DNA of 64,000 bases, from NCBI RefSeq assembly GCF_029893805.1, contig NZ_JARXYP010000002.1:4340001-4404000 (forward strand), in the 5' to 3' direction. Below, piece by piece: positions 23,307-31,686 of the stretch; position 1 is the first letter of the stretch, and the number at the start of each line of letters is the position of its first letter. The DNA is from Streptomyces sp. SAI-135. GTDB lineage: Bacteria; Actinomycetota; Actinomycetes; Streptomycetales; Streptomycetaceae. The notes beneath the pieces are model-generated. The model saw only the letters and a list, made by a program, of their open reading frames with translations, did not search any database and was not told where the DNA came from. The translations under genes were made by a program, and so were the position numbers.

Positions 23307-23732
23307 TCACGGATGCATGCGCGCGCCCTTGAGGACCTTGTCCACCGCATTGCGCGGGCCGTACACCGCGAGGCCCACCAGGTCCAGCTCCTCGGTCGCC
23401 ACCGCCCGTACCGCCGCGCGGTTGTCACGGTCGTTGCCCGTCGAGAAGAGGTCGCTCGTGAACAGGGCGCGGGGCAGCGAGCGGGACAGCACGCGCGCGT
23501 GGGCCGCGGTCAGCGTCTCCTTGGTGCCCTCGAAGACCAGGACGGGCTGGCGGAACATCGGCAGATACGGCACGCCGTCGGCGTCCTCGTACGGCTCGCC
23601 GACCACCTCGGGGGCCTGCGTGCCCAGGCCGCTGACGAGGAACGCGGTGACGTTCAGACGCTGCCAGGTCTCCAGGTCCTCGCGCAGCAGGACGGCGATC
23701 TTGGTGTCGAAGCGGATGGGTTCATCGTTCAT
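23307..23732 (-). CDS. DUF2000 family protein
   Basis: 141 residues starting MNDEPIRFDTKIAVLLREDL. The segments TWQRLNVTAFLVSGLGTQAP, PYLPMFRQPVLVFEG and LDLVGLAVYGPRNAVDKVLKG are typical of DUF2000, a small soluble family related to peptidyl-tRNA hydrolase II folds. Function is unknown. Divergent, 50 bp apart, from the AraC-type gene at 23782, which may therefore control it. A longer reading frame to 24047 runs antisense to the AraC gene and is not real. Confidence 0.82.
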   Translation of the reverse strand: MNDEPIRFDTKIAVLLREDLETWQRLNVTAFLVSGLGTQAPEVVGEPYEDADGVPYLPMFRQPVLVFEGTKETLTAAHARVLSRSLPRALFTSDLFSTGNDRDNRAAVRAVATEELDLVGLAVYGPRNAVDKVLKGARMHP

Positions 23733-23781
23733 ACGGTGAGACTGGCGGGCGCCGTACGGCCTCGTCTTGTACGTTCTTTGC

Positions 23782-24618
23782 ATGGCGGCCCCGACCATGC
23801 CCGCGCAGGAAGTCACCGCGTGGCGACCCGCCGTCCCGGGCGTCACCGAGGTCTTCCACGCCCACTTCACCGAGTACGCGTACCCGATGCACGTGCACGA
23901 GGCGTGGACGCTGCTCATCGTGGACGACGGGGCCGTACGGTACGACCTCGACCGGCACGAGCACGGCACTCCGCACGACACCGTCTCGCTGCTGCCGCCG
24001 CACGTCCCGCACAACGGCTCGCCCGCCACCCCCGACGGCTTCCGCAAGCGGGTCCTCTACCTCGACCGGACCCACCTCGGCGACGAGCTCATCGGGCCCG
24101 CCGTCGACGGCCCCGACCTGCGGGACCCCGTACTGCGGCAGCGGGTGGGGCAGCTGCACACGGCACTGGCCGGTCCCGGTGAGGAGTTCGAGGCGGAGAG
24201 CAGGCTGACGCTCATCGGCGACCGGCTCCGGGCCCTGCTGCGGCGGTCGCCGCACGACGGGCCGGTGCGCCGCGACCCCGTCCTCGCCCGCCGGCTGCGC
24301 GAACTGCTCGACGAGCGGGTCGTGGAGGGGCTGACGCTGGAGGAGGCGGCAGGGGTCGTCCAGGCTCATCCGGCGCATCTCGTACGGGCGTTCAGTACCG
24401 CCTACGGCATCGCGCCGCACCAGTACCTCACCTCCCGCCGCGTCGACCGGGCCCGGCGTCTGCTGCTCGCGGGGCAGGGTCCCGCCGAGGTCGCCGCGCT
24501 CACCGGTTTCCACGACCAGGCCCATCTCACCCGGCACTTCAAGCGGCTGGTGGGGGTGACGCCGGGTCGTTACCGCACCGGTGCCGGGGGAGACCCACGG
24601 AAGGCATCCGTCCGGTGA
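23782..24618 (+). CDS. AraC-family transcriptional regulator
   Basis: 278 residues. N-terminal cupin (about 20-110: MHVHEAWTLLIVDDGAVRYD and SLLPPHVPHNGSPAT), then a C-terminal double helix-turn-helix (about 170-265: LTLEEAAGVVQAHPAHLVRA, then FSTAYGIAPHQYLTSRRVDR, then VAALTGFHDQAHLTRHFKRL). No clear ribosome site precedes the ATG at 23782, so it may be leaderless or start at the ATG at 23767. It is divergent from a DUF2000 gene, which I infer to be a target. The ligand is unknown. Confidence 0.88.
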   Translation: MAAPTMPAQEVTAWRPAVPGVTEVFHAHFTEYAYPMHVHEAWTLLIVDDGAVRYDLDRHEHGTPHDTVSLLPPHVPHNGSPATPDGFRKRVLYLDRTHLGDELIGPAVDGPDLRDPVLRQRVGQLHTALAGPGEEFEAESRLTLIGDRLRALLRRSPHDGPVRRDPVLARRLRELLDERVVEGLTLEEAAGVVQAHPAHLVRAFSTAYGIAPHQYLTSRRVDRARRLLLAGQGPAEVAALTGFHDQAHLTRHFKRLVGVTPGRYRTGAGGDPRKASVR

Positions 24619-24642
24619 TCGGCGCGGGTTAGCGTCACGGAC

Positions 24643-25167
24643 ATGGATGACAGACAGAACTCCTTGCCGTTCAGACGTCTTTCCGTGGCCGTCGCGGGGG
24701 CGGCCACCCTGGTCGCCCTCAGCGTGGGCGGCGCCATCGCCGCGAGTTCGGGGGACGAGCCCACCGCCGAACCGAGTGCGTCGAGCTCCCTCCCGCCGGA
24801 CGAGGGCACGGTCGGCGGCAGCGGGGGCGGTGACGGCGGCACGGTCAGTGGCAGTGGCGGCATCACCGGGGGCATCGACCCCAGCCCCACCTCCACGTCT
24901 CCCGACGAGCCGACCGAGGAACCCACCGAGGAACCCACCGGGGAGCCCACCGGACAGCCCTCCACACCGAGCGAGCTGGAGGAGCTCAACCGGCGTATCG
25001 CCGAGCTCGACAGGAAGGTCGACGAGCTGCCGACCAAGAAGGAACTGGCCGACGCGCTCCGGGCTTTCGCGGACCAGTTGGACCAGCCGTCCTCGCCCGA
25101 GGATCCCGGTCCGAGCCACGAGCCGACCAGCGAGCCGCATCCCTCCAGCTCACTGCCGCGCCGCTAG
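24643..25167 (+). CDS. Putative exported Pro/Ser/Thr-rich protein with C-terminal helix
   Basis: 174 residues. An N-terminal signal sequence or anchor (RRLSVAVAGAATLVALSVGG then AIAASSG) is followed by a low-complexity region rich in Gly, Ser, Pro, Thr and Glu (TEEPTEEPTGEPTGQPS) and a short coiled coil (ELEELNRRIAELDRKVDEL, about 106-124). No lipobox Cys. The C-terminus is again Pro/Ser-rich. No family recognised. It follows the AraC gene by 24 bp and may share its transcript. A surface location is inferred. Confidence 0.6.
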   Translation: MDDRQNSLPFRRLSVAVAGAATLVALSVGGAIAASSGDEPTAEPSASSSLPPDEGTVGGSGGGDGGTVSGSGGITGGIDPSPTSTSPDEPTEEPTEEPTGEPTGQPSTPSELEELNRRIAELDRKVDELPTKKELADALRAFADQLDQPSSPEDPGPSHEPTSEPHPSSSLPRR

Positions 25168-25182
25168 ACACCGCGCGACGGA

Positions 25183-25242
25183 GACGGCCCGGGGACGACC
25201 CGGGGACGGACGACCCGGGGATGCGCCGGAGACGACCCGGGG
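25183..25242. repeat. Four GACGRCCCGGGG repeats
   Basis: Copies at 25183-25194, 25194-25205, 25209-25220 and 25231-25242, ending at the stop of the YbjN gene. Low-complexity drift, or a weak structure ending two convergent genes. Confidence 0.45.
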
Positions 25243-25743
25243 TCAGTCCTCCGCGCGCCGGGTCAGGTGCGCGAACGCGTCGAGGTTGCGCGTGGACTCG
25301 CCCCGGGCCACCCGCCATTCGTACTCCCTGCGGATCGCGGTGGCGAAACCCAGCTCCAGCAGGGTGTTGAAGCTGCCGTCGGCCGCCTCCAGGACCTGGC
25401 CCAGGAGGCGGTCGACCTCGTCGGCGGTGACCGCGGCGAGGGGGAGCTTGCCGGTGACGTAGACGTCACCGAGCCGGTCGACGGCGTAACTCACGCCGTA
25501 CAGCTTGAGGTTGCGCTCCAGGAGCCAGCGGTGGACGCCGGGTTCGTTCTCGTCGGGGTGGCGGATGACGAAGGCGTTCAAGGAGAGGGAGTGGCGGCCG
25601 ACGAGGAGCGAGACGGTCGTCTTGAGTTTGCGGGTGCCGGGGAGCTGCACGACGTAGTGGCCGGGTTCGGGGCTTTCCCACTCGACCTCGGCGTCCTTGA
25701 GGACGCCCTCGATGACCTGCGCTGCCTTCTCTGCCTCAGCCAT
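25243..25743 (-). CDS. YbjN domain protein
   Basis: 166 residues starting MAEAEKAAQVIEGVLKDAEV. The YbjN fold (related to type III secretion chaperones) shows HYVVQLPGTRKLKTTVSLLV, VIRHPDENEPGVHRWLLERN and YAVDRLGDVYVTGKLPLAAV. It overlaps the start of nothing upstream but shares 8 bases with the 3' end of mshA, from which it is cotranscribed. This mshA-ybjN pair is conserved in actinomycetes. Its role is unknown; YbjN proteins are linked to stress tolerance. Confidence 0.85.
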   Translation of the reverse strand: MAEAEKAAQVIEGVLKDAEVEWESPEPGHYVVQLPGTRKLKTTVSLLVGRHSLSLNAFVIRHPDENEPGVHRWLLERNLKLYGVSYAVDRLGDVYVTGKLPLAAVTADEVDRLLGQVLEAADGSFNTLLELGFATAIRREYEWRVARGESTRNLDAFAHLTRRAED

Positions 25744-27073
25744 GCAGCGAGCGTACGTGACGCCGGTACGACTGTGCCGCGGCCACATAGACGTCCGCCG
25801 TCGCCGCGGCCGCGGTGTCCCAGCCGAAGGACTGGGCGTGCCGGGCGGCCGCCGCGCCCATGCGGGGCGTGAGCGCCGGGTTGTCGGCGAAGTCGCGCAG
25901 CACGCGCGCGTAGGCGGCCGGATCGTGTCCGCGTACGAGGAAACCGGTCCGTTCGTCGGCCACGGCCACCGGCAGCCCGCCGACCGCCGCCGCGAGCACC
26001 GGGGTGCCGGCCGCCTGGGCCTCTATGGCGACCAGGCCGAAGGACTCGCTGTAGGAGGGCATGACCAGCACGGACGCGGCCCGGAACCAGTCCGCGAGCT
26101 GTTCCTGGCCGACGGGCGGGTGGAACCGTACGACATCCGCGATGCCGAGCCGGGCAGCCAGCTTCTGGAGGCCCTCCGGCTTGGCGAGGCCGCTGCCGCT
26201 GAGACCGCCGACGACCGGGACGAGGATGCGGGAACGCAGGTCGGGGCGCTGGTCGAGCAGGACCGCCACGGCGCGCAGCAGGACGTCCGGGGCCTTCAGG
26301 GGCTGGATGCGGCCCGCGAAGAGGGGGATCAGGGCGTCCTGGGGCAGGCCGAGACGGGCGCGGGCCGCCGCCCGGCCGTCCGCCGGGCGGAAGCGGTCGA
26401 GGTTCACGCCGGGGTGGACGACGGCGACCTTGGCGGGGTCGGCGGCGTAGTGGTGCACGAGTTCCTCGCGCTCCTCGGCGGTGTTGGCGATGAGGCGGTC
26501 GGCGGCGGCGACGATCTGGGTCTCGCCGATGACGCGGGCGGCGGGCTCGGGGGTGTCGCCGTCGGCCAGGTTGGCGTTCTTGACCTTGGCCATGGTGTGC
26601 ATGGCGTGCACGAGCGGGGTGCCCCAGCGCTGGGCGGCGAGCCAGCCCACGTGGCCGGAGAGCCAGTAGTGCGAGTGGACCAGGTCGTAGTAGCCGGGGC
26701 GGTGGCCGGCCCAGGCCTGCATCACGCCGTGCGTGAAGGCGCACAGCTGGGCGGGGAGGTCCTCCTTGTTGAGGCCCTCGTAGGGGCCGGCGTCGACATG
26801 GCGGACCAGGACGCCGGGGGCCATCTCGACGGTGGGCGGAAGACCGCCCGTCGTCGCGCGCGTGAAGATCTCGACCTCGATGTTGATCGCGGCGAGGCGC
26901 TGGGCGAGCTCGACGATGTAGACGTTCATGCCGCCCGCGTCGCCGGTGCCCGGCTGGTGGAGCGGTGAGGTGTGCACGGAGAGCATGGCGACGCGGCGGG
27001 GGCGGCGGTGCAGGCGCAACCGGTGCGGTGCGGCCTGGGAGCGACGCTGGAGCCTGCTGACGTACTGGCTCAC
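25736..27073 (-). CDS. mshA: D-inositol-3-phosphate glycosyltransferase, mycothiol synthesis
   Basis: 445 residues, GTG start. GT-B glycosyltransferase: N-terminal AMLSVHTSPLHQPGTGDAGG followed by MNVYIVELAQRLA, the YDLVHSHYWLSGHVGWLA segment, and the C-terminal nucleotide site VLVMPSYSESFGLVAIEAQA with its E-x7-E motif. It moves N-acetylglucosamine from UDP-GlcNAc to 1-L-inositol-1-phosphate, the first step of mycothiol synthesis, in the cytoplasm. The length is as usual. The 36 residues before the first strand are Arg-rich (RLQRRSQAAPHRLRLHRR) and variable in the family. Confidence 0.93.
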   Translation of the reverse strand: MSQYVSRLQRRSQAAPHRLRLHRRPRRVAMLSVHTSPLHQPGTGDAGGMNVYIVELAQRLAAINIEVEIFTRATTGGLPPTVEMAPGVLVRHVDAGPYEGLNKEDLPAQLCAFTHGVMQAWAGHRPGYYDLVHSHYWLSGHVGWLAAQRWGTPLVHAMHTMAKVKNANLADGDTPEPAARVIGETQIVAAADRLIANTAEEREELVHHYAADPAKVAVVHPGVNLDRFRPADGRAAARARLGLPQDALIPLFAGRIQPLKAPDVLLRAVAVLLDQRPDLRSRILVPVVGGLSGSGLAKPEGLQKLAARLGIADVVRFHPPVGQEQLADWFRAASVLVMPSYSESFGLVAIEAQAAGTPVLAAAVGGLPVAVADERTGFLVRGHDPAAYARVLRDFADNPALTPRMGAAAARHAQSFGWDTAAAATADVYVAAAQSYRRHVRSLHG

Positions 27074-27313
27074 GTGGCGTTCCTCCTTGCAGCGGGCATG
27101 CCGGACGGAGGGCGTGCGGACCCTCCGAGGGAGGCAACACCGGAAGGGTGCATTCCCATTCCGGCCGGGGTGGTTTTTGCCGAGGTATTACCGGGGGTCG
27201 CTCAACCGTTCGATGAGTGGGTGCGTCGGGTGTGCGTCGGGTGCGTCTGCCGTGCCCGGCGGTCCGGGCATGTGGTCCGGTACCACGGGTTCCCGCCACA
27301 TACCCTCATAGCC

Positions 27314-28144
27314 ATGACGTCCCGTGCCGCCTCCCGCCCTGTGGGCACGGTCACGCGCGGCACGACCAACCCCAACCGGCTGCGCCGCATGGACCGCTGG
27401 TTCGCGGCCACGCACGGCGCCGAGCTGCGGCGCGCCGCCGATCCGGTCGCCGTCGACCTCGGCTACGGGGCCGCGCCCTGGACCGCCGTCGAACTGCTGG
27501 CCCGGCTCCGCGAGACCGCGCCACGCACGCGCGTGGTCGGCATCGAGATCGAACCGGCGCGGGTGGCCGCGGCGAAGCCGTACGAGCGGGACGGGCTCCT
27601 CTTCCGGCACGGCGGCTTCGAGATCCCGCTTCCCCGGCGGCCGCAGCTCATCCGGGCGGCCAATGTGCTGCGCCAGTACGACGAGGCCGAGGTGGCCGCC
27701 GTGTGGGAGCGGCTGTGTGCCCGGCTGGCCCCGGCCGACCCCGCACGGGGATCGCGCGGCGGACTGCTCGTCGAGGGGACCTGCGACGAGATCGGGCGCC
27801 GGCACGTGTGGGTCGCACTCGGGCCGGAGGGACCGCGGACGGTCACCTTCGCGACCCGGCTGGGTTCCCTTGAACACCCCTCCGACCTCGCCGAACGCCT
27901 GCCGAAGGCGCTGATCCACCGCAACGTGCCGGGCGAGCCGGTGCACGCCTTCCTCCGCGACTTCGACCGCGCCTGGGCAGCCGCCGCCCCCTACGCCTCC
28001 TACGGCGCCCGCCAGCGCTGGATCCGAACGGTCCGGTCCCTGGCGACCAGTTGGCCGGTGGTGGACGGGCCCGCACGGTGGCGGCAGGGGGAAGTGACGG
28101 TGGCTTGGGAGGCGTTGGCCCCGCGAGGGGTGGGGGCGGGGTGA
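27314..28144 (+). CDS. Class I SAM-dependent methyltransferase-like protein
   Basis: 276 residues from ATG 27314. Motif I is AVDLGYGAAPWTAVELL (about 51-67), and VVGIEIEPARVAAAKPY carries the acidic residue that binds the ribose. RAANVLRQYDEAEVAAVWER follows. Substrate unknown. It is divergent from mshA with a 240-bp gap, in which I see no clear promoter motif. The reading frame stays open upstream to 26972 but overlaps mshA antisense and has no ribosome site, so I rejected the longer form. Confidence 0.8.
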   Translation: MTSRAASRPVGTVTRGTTNPNRLRRMDRWFAATHGAELRRAADPVAVDLGYGAAPWTAVELLARLRETAPRTRVVGIEIEPARVAAAKPYERDGLLFRHGGFEIPLPRRPQLIRAANVLRQYDEAEVAAVWERLCARLAPADPARGSRGGLLVEGTCDEIGRRHVWVALGPEGPRTVTFATRLGSLEHPSDLAERLPKALIHRNVPGEPVHAFLRDFDRAWAAAAPYASYGARQRWIRTVRSLATSWPVVDGPARWRQGEVTVAWEALAPRGVGAG

Positions 28145-28459
28145 GCCTGGCTCGCGTGGCGCGAAGGGGAGACACATGAACCCCGGTGTCCTGAGGGGCG
28201 CGTGAACTGCGGCGCCCCCCGCTCCGGCGTGATTCACCCGCAGCCCCGCCGGGCGTGACCCGCAGGGAACGATCTGTGTGAGTCGTTCGTCACAAAGGCG
28301 GGGAGATCGTCTTCGGGGGGCGGGGAGAGGGGGATGCACCGAGGGGCGCCGGGAGGCGAAGGGCTGTACAGCGTGGGCCTGCCTCTGTCGCTTTCGGCCG
28401 TGACGTGGCACGATCCCCCGAGCACCGTAAGTTACTGACGGTAAATCAGCTTTGGGGGC
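28145..28459. other. Upstream region of the NlpC/P60 gene
   Basis: 315 bp without a gene. It holds a possible ECF-sigma promoter (28266-28291) and, just before the start codon, GTTACTGACGGTAA-type symmetry (about 28430-28443). I looked for a ydaO-type riboswitch, common before such genes, and did not find its conserved parts. Confidence 0.4.
28266..28291 (+). promoter_or_regulatory. Possible ECF-sigma promoter
   Basis: GGAAC at 28266-28270, 17 bp spacer, CGTC at 28288-28291. This is the general ECF-type pattern (AAC in -35, CGTC in -10), as for envelope-stress SigE genes. A cell-wall hydrolase gene starts 168 bp downstream. Confidence 0.35.
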
Positions 28460-29542
28460 ATGGGTATGGGGACGGGCAAGCGCGGTCTGATCGCCACGGC
28501 CGTGACCGTGATCGGCGCGGTGGCCGTACTGGCGGCGCCCGGCAGCGCCTTCGCCGCACCGAGTCCGACACCCTCCCCCACCGCCTCACCGACGACGGCC
28601 GTGACCAACAGGGACATCGAAGCCGTACGCAAACAGCTCGACGCCCTCTACCACGACGCCGCCGTCGCCACCGACGCCTACAACGCCGCCGAGGAGAAGG
28701 CCGAGCAGCAGTCGGCGCAGATCGTCGCGCTGGCCCGGAAGATCGTCAAGGGTCAGGAGAAGCTGGCGAGGCTGAAGGCCCGCGCGGGCGCCGCGGCCGC
28801 CGCCCAGTACCGCACCAACGGCCTTCCGGACGAGGCCAAGCTGGTGCTGAGCGACGATCCGCAGCAGTTCCTGGACGCCACCGGCCGCGTCCTCCAGGGC
28901 CAGCGCGCCACCAAGGCCCTCATCGCGGAACTGACCCGCACCCAGCAGGACTTGAAGCAGTACGCCGACGACGCCTCCGCCCAGTGGACCAAGCTGGAGG
29001 CCAACCGCAAGGCGAAGGCGGCCGCCAAGAAGAAGGTCGAGCAGCGGATCGCGGCGGCCGAGAAGCTCGAGTCCCAGTTGGAGGCGAAAGAGAAGGAGCG
29101 CCTCGCCGAACTGGAGGAACAGGCCGCCCACAAGGCGCAGACCGCCTGGCTGGACTCGGGCGTCCTCAAGGAGATCAGCGGCGAGACCAGCAAGGCCGGC
29201 AGGACCGCGGTCGCCTACGCGACGACCCAGATCGGCAAACCGTACGTATGGGGCGCCGAGGGGCCGGACTCCTACGACTGCTCCGGACTGACCTCACAGG
29301 CCTGGGCGAGCGCCGGCAAGCCCATCCCGCGCACCTCGCAGGAGCAGTGGAAGCAGCTCGAGCACGTCGACATCAGGGACATGCGGCCCGGCGACCTGAT
29401 CATCTACTTCGACGACGCCAGCCATGTGGCGATGTACCTCGGCGACGGCGCGATCGTGCACGCGCCGCGCCCCGGGCGCACGGTGACGATCGCCGGAGCG
29501 GGTTCGATGCCGATCCTCGGAGTCGTGCGACCGGACGCGTGA
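28460..29542 (+). CDS. Secreted NlpC/P60 peptidoglycan endopeptidase
   Basis: 360 residues. Signal peptide 1-32 (GKRGLIATAVTVIGAVAVLA then APGSAFAAP). A long coiled coil (~50-235) contains AAEEKAEQQSAQIVALARKI. The C-terminal NlpC/P60 domain (~245-360) has catalytic Cys in YDCSGLTSQAW (about residue 274) and His in DDASHVAMYLGDGAIVHA (about 321). It should cut the stem peptide of peptidoglycan outside the cell, with the coiled coil acting as a regulator as in RipA-like enzymes. A second ATG at 28466 is possible. Confidence 0.9.
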   Translation: MGMGTGKRGLIATAVTVIGAVAVLAAPGSAFAAPSPTPSPTASPTTAVTNRDIEAVRKQLDALYHDAAVATDAYNAAEEKAEQQSAQIVALARKIVKGQEKLARLKARAGAAAAAQYRTNGLPDEAKLVLSDDPQQFLDATGRVLQGQRATKALIAELTRTQQDLKQYADDASAQWTKLEANRKAKAAAKKKVEQRIAAAEKLESQLEAKEKERLAELEEQAAHKAQTAWLDSGVLKEISGETSKAGRTAVAYATTQIGKPYVWGAEGPDSYDCSGLTSQAWASAGKPIPRTSQEQWKQLEHVDIRDMRPGDLIIYFDDASHVAMYLGDGAIVHAPRPGRTVTIAGAGSMPILGVVRPDA

Positions 29543-29552
29543 GCGTCTTCGG

Positions 29553-29600
29553 GTGACCAGCTGACCGAGTGACCAGGTGACCGAGTGACCAGGTGAGACC
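29553..29600. repeat. Six 8-bp units (GTGACCRG type)
   Basis: Consecutive units GTGACCAG, CTGACCGA, GTGACCAG, GTGACCGA, GTGACCAG, GTGAGACC, giving a 16-bp period. They start 11 bp after the stop of the NlpC/P60 gene. Confidence 0.6.
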
Positions 29601-29848
29601 TGGGTCATGTGATGCGAGGCACCCCTGAAGGCGCCACAAACCTTCCGCCGACGTGACGTTCGTCATCCCCACGACACCCGTCACCTGTCCAACTGCGGTG
29701 GATAACGCGGCATATGACAGTGGCCACCGGCCAAGCAGCGTGTCTCACGCCATTCCTTTACCGGCCCGCCACCCGCTATGGTCCCCGTCGGTGGATCGAG
29801 GTCCCTCGCTCCACCATGCCCTCGGGGGGAGGGAAGGAATCCAAGACG

Positions 29849-31153
29849 ATGCCCGTACCCATACCGCGGCAGCGAGCGATCCCGGCCGTGGAGAGTGGTC
29901 AGGCGCCGGCCGCATCCCAGGAAGACCCCTCCAAGGAAGAAGCCCCGCGCAAGGAAGCCACGGTCGACAACAACGCCGCCACCACCCAACTGAGCCTGCT
30001 GGTGATCGAGGACGATCCCGGCGGGTCCACGGTCGTCCCCGAGCTCCTGGACTCGACAGGCAAGCCGATCCGTGTCCGCACCGCCCGCAACCTCACCGAG
30101 GCGGAGCGGCTGCTCACCGATGACGTGCACTGCATCCTGCTCGACCTCGCGCTGCCCGCGCCCGGCCGCTCCGCCGACGACGACGAGCTCGCCGTGCTCC
30201 GCCATGTCCTGGAGCTCGCGCCCCGGCACGCCGTCCTGGCGCTCACCGCGTCCGGCGACGCCGAGCGCGGCGCCGAGGCGGTGCGGGTGGGCGCCCAGGA
30301 CTATCTCTTCCGGGACGAACTGGACAGCCGGCTGCTGAGCCGGGCGATCCGGTACGCGGTGGAGAGGAAACGTTCCGACACGGCCGAGCGCAGGCTCGCC
30401 GAGGGACGGGTACGGGCGCAGGAGAACCGGCGCCTGGAGCGCGGTCTGCTGCCCACCCCGCTGCTGGAGGGCTCGACGCTGCGGTTCGCCGCGCGGTACC
30501 GGCCGGGCCGCTCGCGCGCGCTGCTCGGCGGCGACTTCTACGACGTCGTACGGACCCCCGACGGGACCGTGCACGCCATGATCGGTGACGTCTGCGGGCA
30601 CGGCCCCGACGAGGCGGCGCTCGGCGTGGAGCTGCGGATCGCCTGGCGTGCGCTGACCCTGGCGGGGCTGTGCGGGGACGAGCTGCTCGGCACGCTGCAG
30701 GAGGTGCTGGAGCACGAGCGCTCGGACGACGAGATCTTCGCGACGCTGTGCACGGTGGACATCGCGCCGGACGGGCGGCGGGCGGGACTGTGCCTCGCCG
30801 GGCACCCCTCGCCGCTGGTGGCCCGGCCCGGACGGCCCGCACAGCTGCTGCCGTACGACAACAACGGACCCGCGCTGGGCCTGCTGCCCGGGGCCCGCTG
30901 GCCTCGGATGCAGGTGGAGCTGGGTGCCCAGTGGAGTCTCATGCTCTACACCGACGGCCTGATCGAGGGGCGCGTCGGAGAGGGCGGGGAGCGGCTGGGC
31001 CAGGACGGGATGGTCTCCATGATCCGCCGCCAGCTCTCCGAGGGGCTGCGCGGGGAAGCGCTGCTGCGGGCCGCGGTGAACGAGGTGCGGTCGCTCAACG
31101 GCGGCGAGCTGGCGGACGACGTGGCGGTACTGCTGCTCGACCGGGAGACCTGA
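29849..31153 (+). CDS. Response-regulator receiver plus PP2C (SpoIIE-type) phosphatase
   Basis: 434 residues from ATG 29849 behind GGGAAGGA (an ATG at 29816 is the alternative). Receiver domain ~50-170: LLVIEDDPGG (acidic pair) and HCILLDLALPAP (phosphorylated Asp). A linker helix follows, then the PPM/SpoIIE phosphatase domain ~215-434: ALLGGDFYDVVRTPDGTVHA, MIGDVCGHGPDEAALG, SLMLYTDGLIEGR and ADDVAVLLLD, with all metal-binding Asp residues present. It resembles RsbU-type phosphatases that release sigma factors from anti-sigma control; its own target is unknown. No kinase gene is next to it. Confidence 0.88.
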   Translation: MPVPIPRQRAIPAVESGQAPAASQEDPSKEEAPRKEATVDNNAATTQLSLLVIEDDPGGSTVVPELLDSTGKPIRVRTARNLTEAERLLTDDVHCILLDLALPAPGRSADDDELAVLRHVLELAPRHAVLALTASGDAERGAEAVRVGAQDYLFRDELDSRLLSRAIRYAVERKRSDTAERRLAEGRVRAQENRRLERGLLPTPLLEGSTLRFAARYRPGRSRALLGGDFYDVVRTPDGTVHAMIGDVCGHGPDEAALGVELRIAWRALTLAGLCGDELLGTLQEVLEHERSDDEIFATLCTVDIAPDGRRAGLCLAGHPSPLVARPGRPAQLLPYDNNGPALGLLPGARWPRMQVELGAQWSLMLYTDGLIEGRVGEGGERLGQDGMVSMIRRQLSEGLRGEALLRAAVNEVRSLNGGELADDVAVLLLDRET

Positions 31154-31175
31154 GGGCCGGGCGTGACGGGTGTCG

Positions 31176-31532
31176 CTAGCGGCCTCCGTTGTACGGGCCG
31201 TAGGGGCCGTCGCTGCTGGAACCCCGGCCCCGGCCGCTGCGGCCGCCGCCCGGAAGGGCGCGGATCGCCGGGCGTACGTCGACCATGTACACGATCGTCG
31301 CGATGAGGCCGATGATCGGCAGGAACGACAGGATGTTGAAGATCAGGTTCACCACGAAGGCGAGCCCGAGGATGATCAGCCAGAAGGGCTTGGTCTTCTT
31401 GTCGGCCGCGCGGTAGGCGTCCTCACGGCGGATGGCGGCGTCGAACAGCGCGAAACCGCTGAAAACGATCAGGGCCATGCTCAGCAGCCACATGAAGCCT
31501 GCGAACCCCTGCATCAGCACAACGTCCACCAC
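31176..31532 (-). CDS. DUF2516 family membrane protein
   Basis: 118 residues if started at GTG 31532, or 112 from the ATG at 31514 (MQGFAGFMWLLSMALIVFSG). Three membrane helices are readable: GFMWLLSMALIVFSGFALFD, PFWLIILGLAFVVNLIFNIL and FLPIIGLIATIVYMVDVRPA. The C-terminal tail is Gly/Arg/Ser-rich (GGGRSGRGRGSSSDG). DUF2516 is a small actinobacterial family of unknown role. It converges on the PP2C gene and lies downstream of the HBHA-like gene, from which a strong terminator separates it. Confidence 0.8.
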   Translation of the reverse strand: MVDVVLMQGFAGFMWLLSMALIVFSGFALFDAAIRREDAYRAADKKTKPFWLIILGLAFVVNLIFNILSFLPIIGLIATIVYMVDVRPAIRALPGGGRSGRGRGSSSDGPYGPYNGGR

Positions 31533-31602
31533 CCGACTCGGCTCGTCATAACGCGATTACGCGGTCACCGTACCCGTTCCCGCACGGTCGCTACCCGGAG
31601 AA

Positions 31603-31633
31603 CGGGCCGGGCACTCGGTAAGTGCCCGGCCCG
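31603..31633. terminator. Intrinsic terminator of the HBHA-like gene
   Basis: CGGGCCGGGCACT (31603-31615) pairs perfectly with AGTGCCCGGCCCG (31621-31633) around a 5-base loop. It lies 54 bp after the stop of the leftward gene at 31687. Confidence 0.7.
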
Positions 31634-31686
31634 GTGTTCTGCCGTGTCCCGCGGTGCGGGGGCCCTGCGGTGCGGGTGCCCTGCGG

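Noticed and set aside
21920..23332. 470-codon frame overlapping the MFS gene
   Set aside because: Arg/Pro-rich out-of-frame shadow of a clear 12-helix transporter.
28275..28292. Crp-type site TGTGA-N8-TCACA
   Set aside because: Spacer is too long by two bases for the Crp consensus; half of it is explained by the ECF-type promoter pattern.
28145..28459. ydaO-type c-di-AMP riboswitch
   Set aside because: Expected before cell-wall hydrolases, but none of its conserved stretches could be found.
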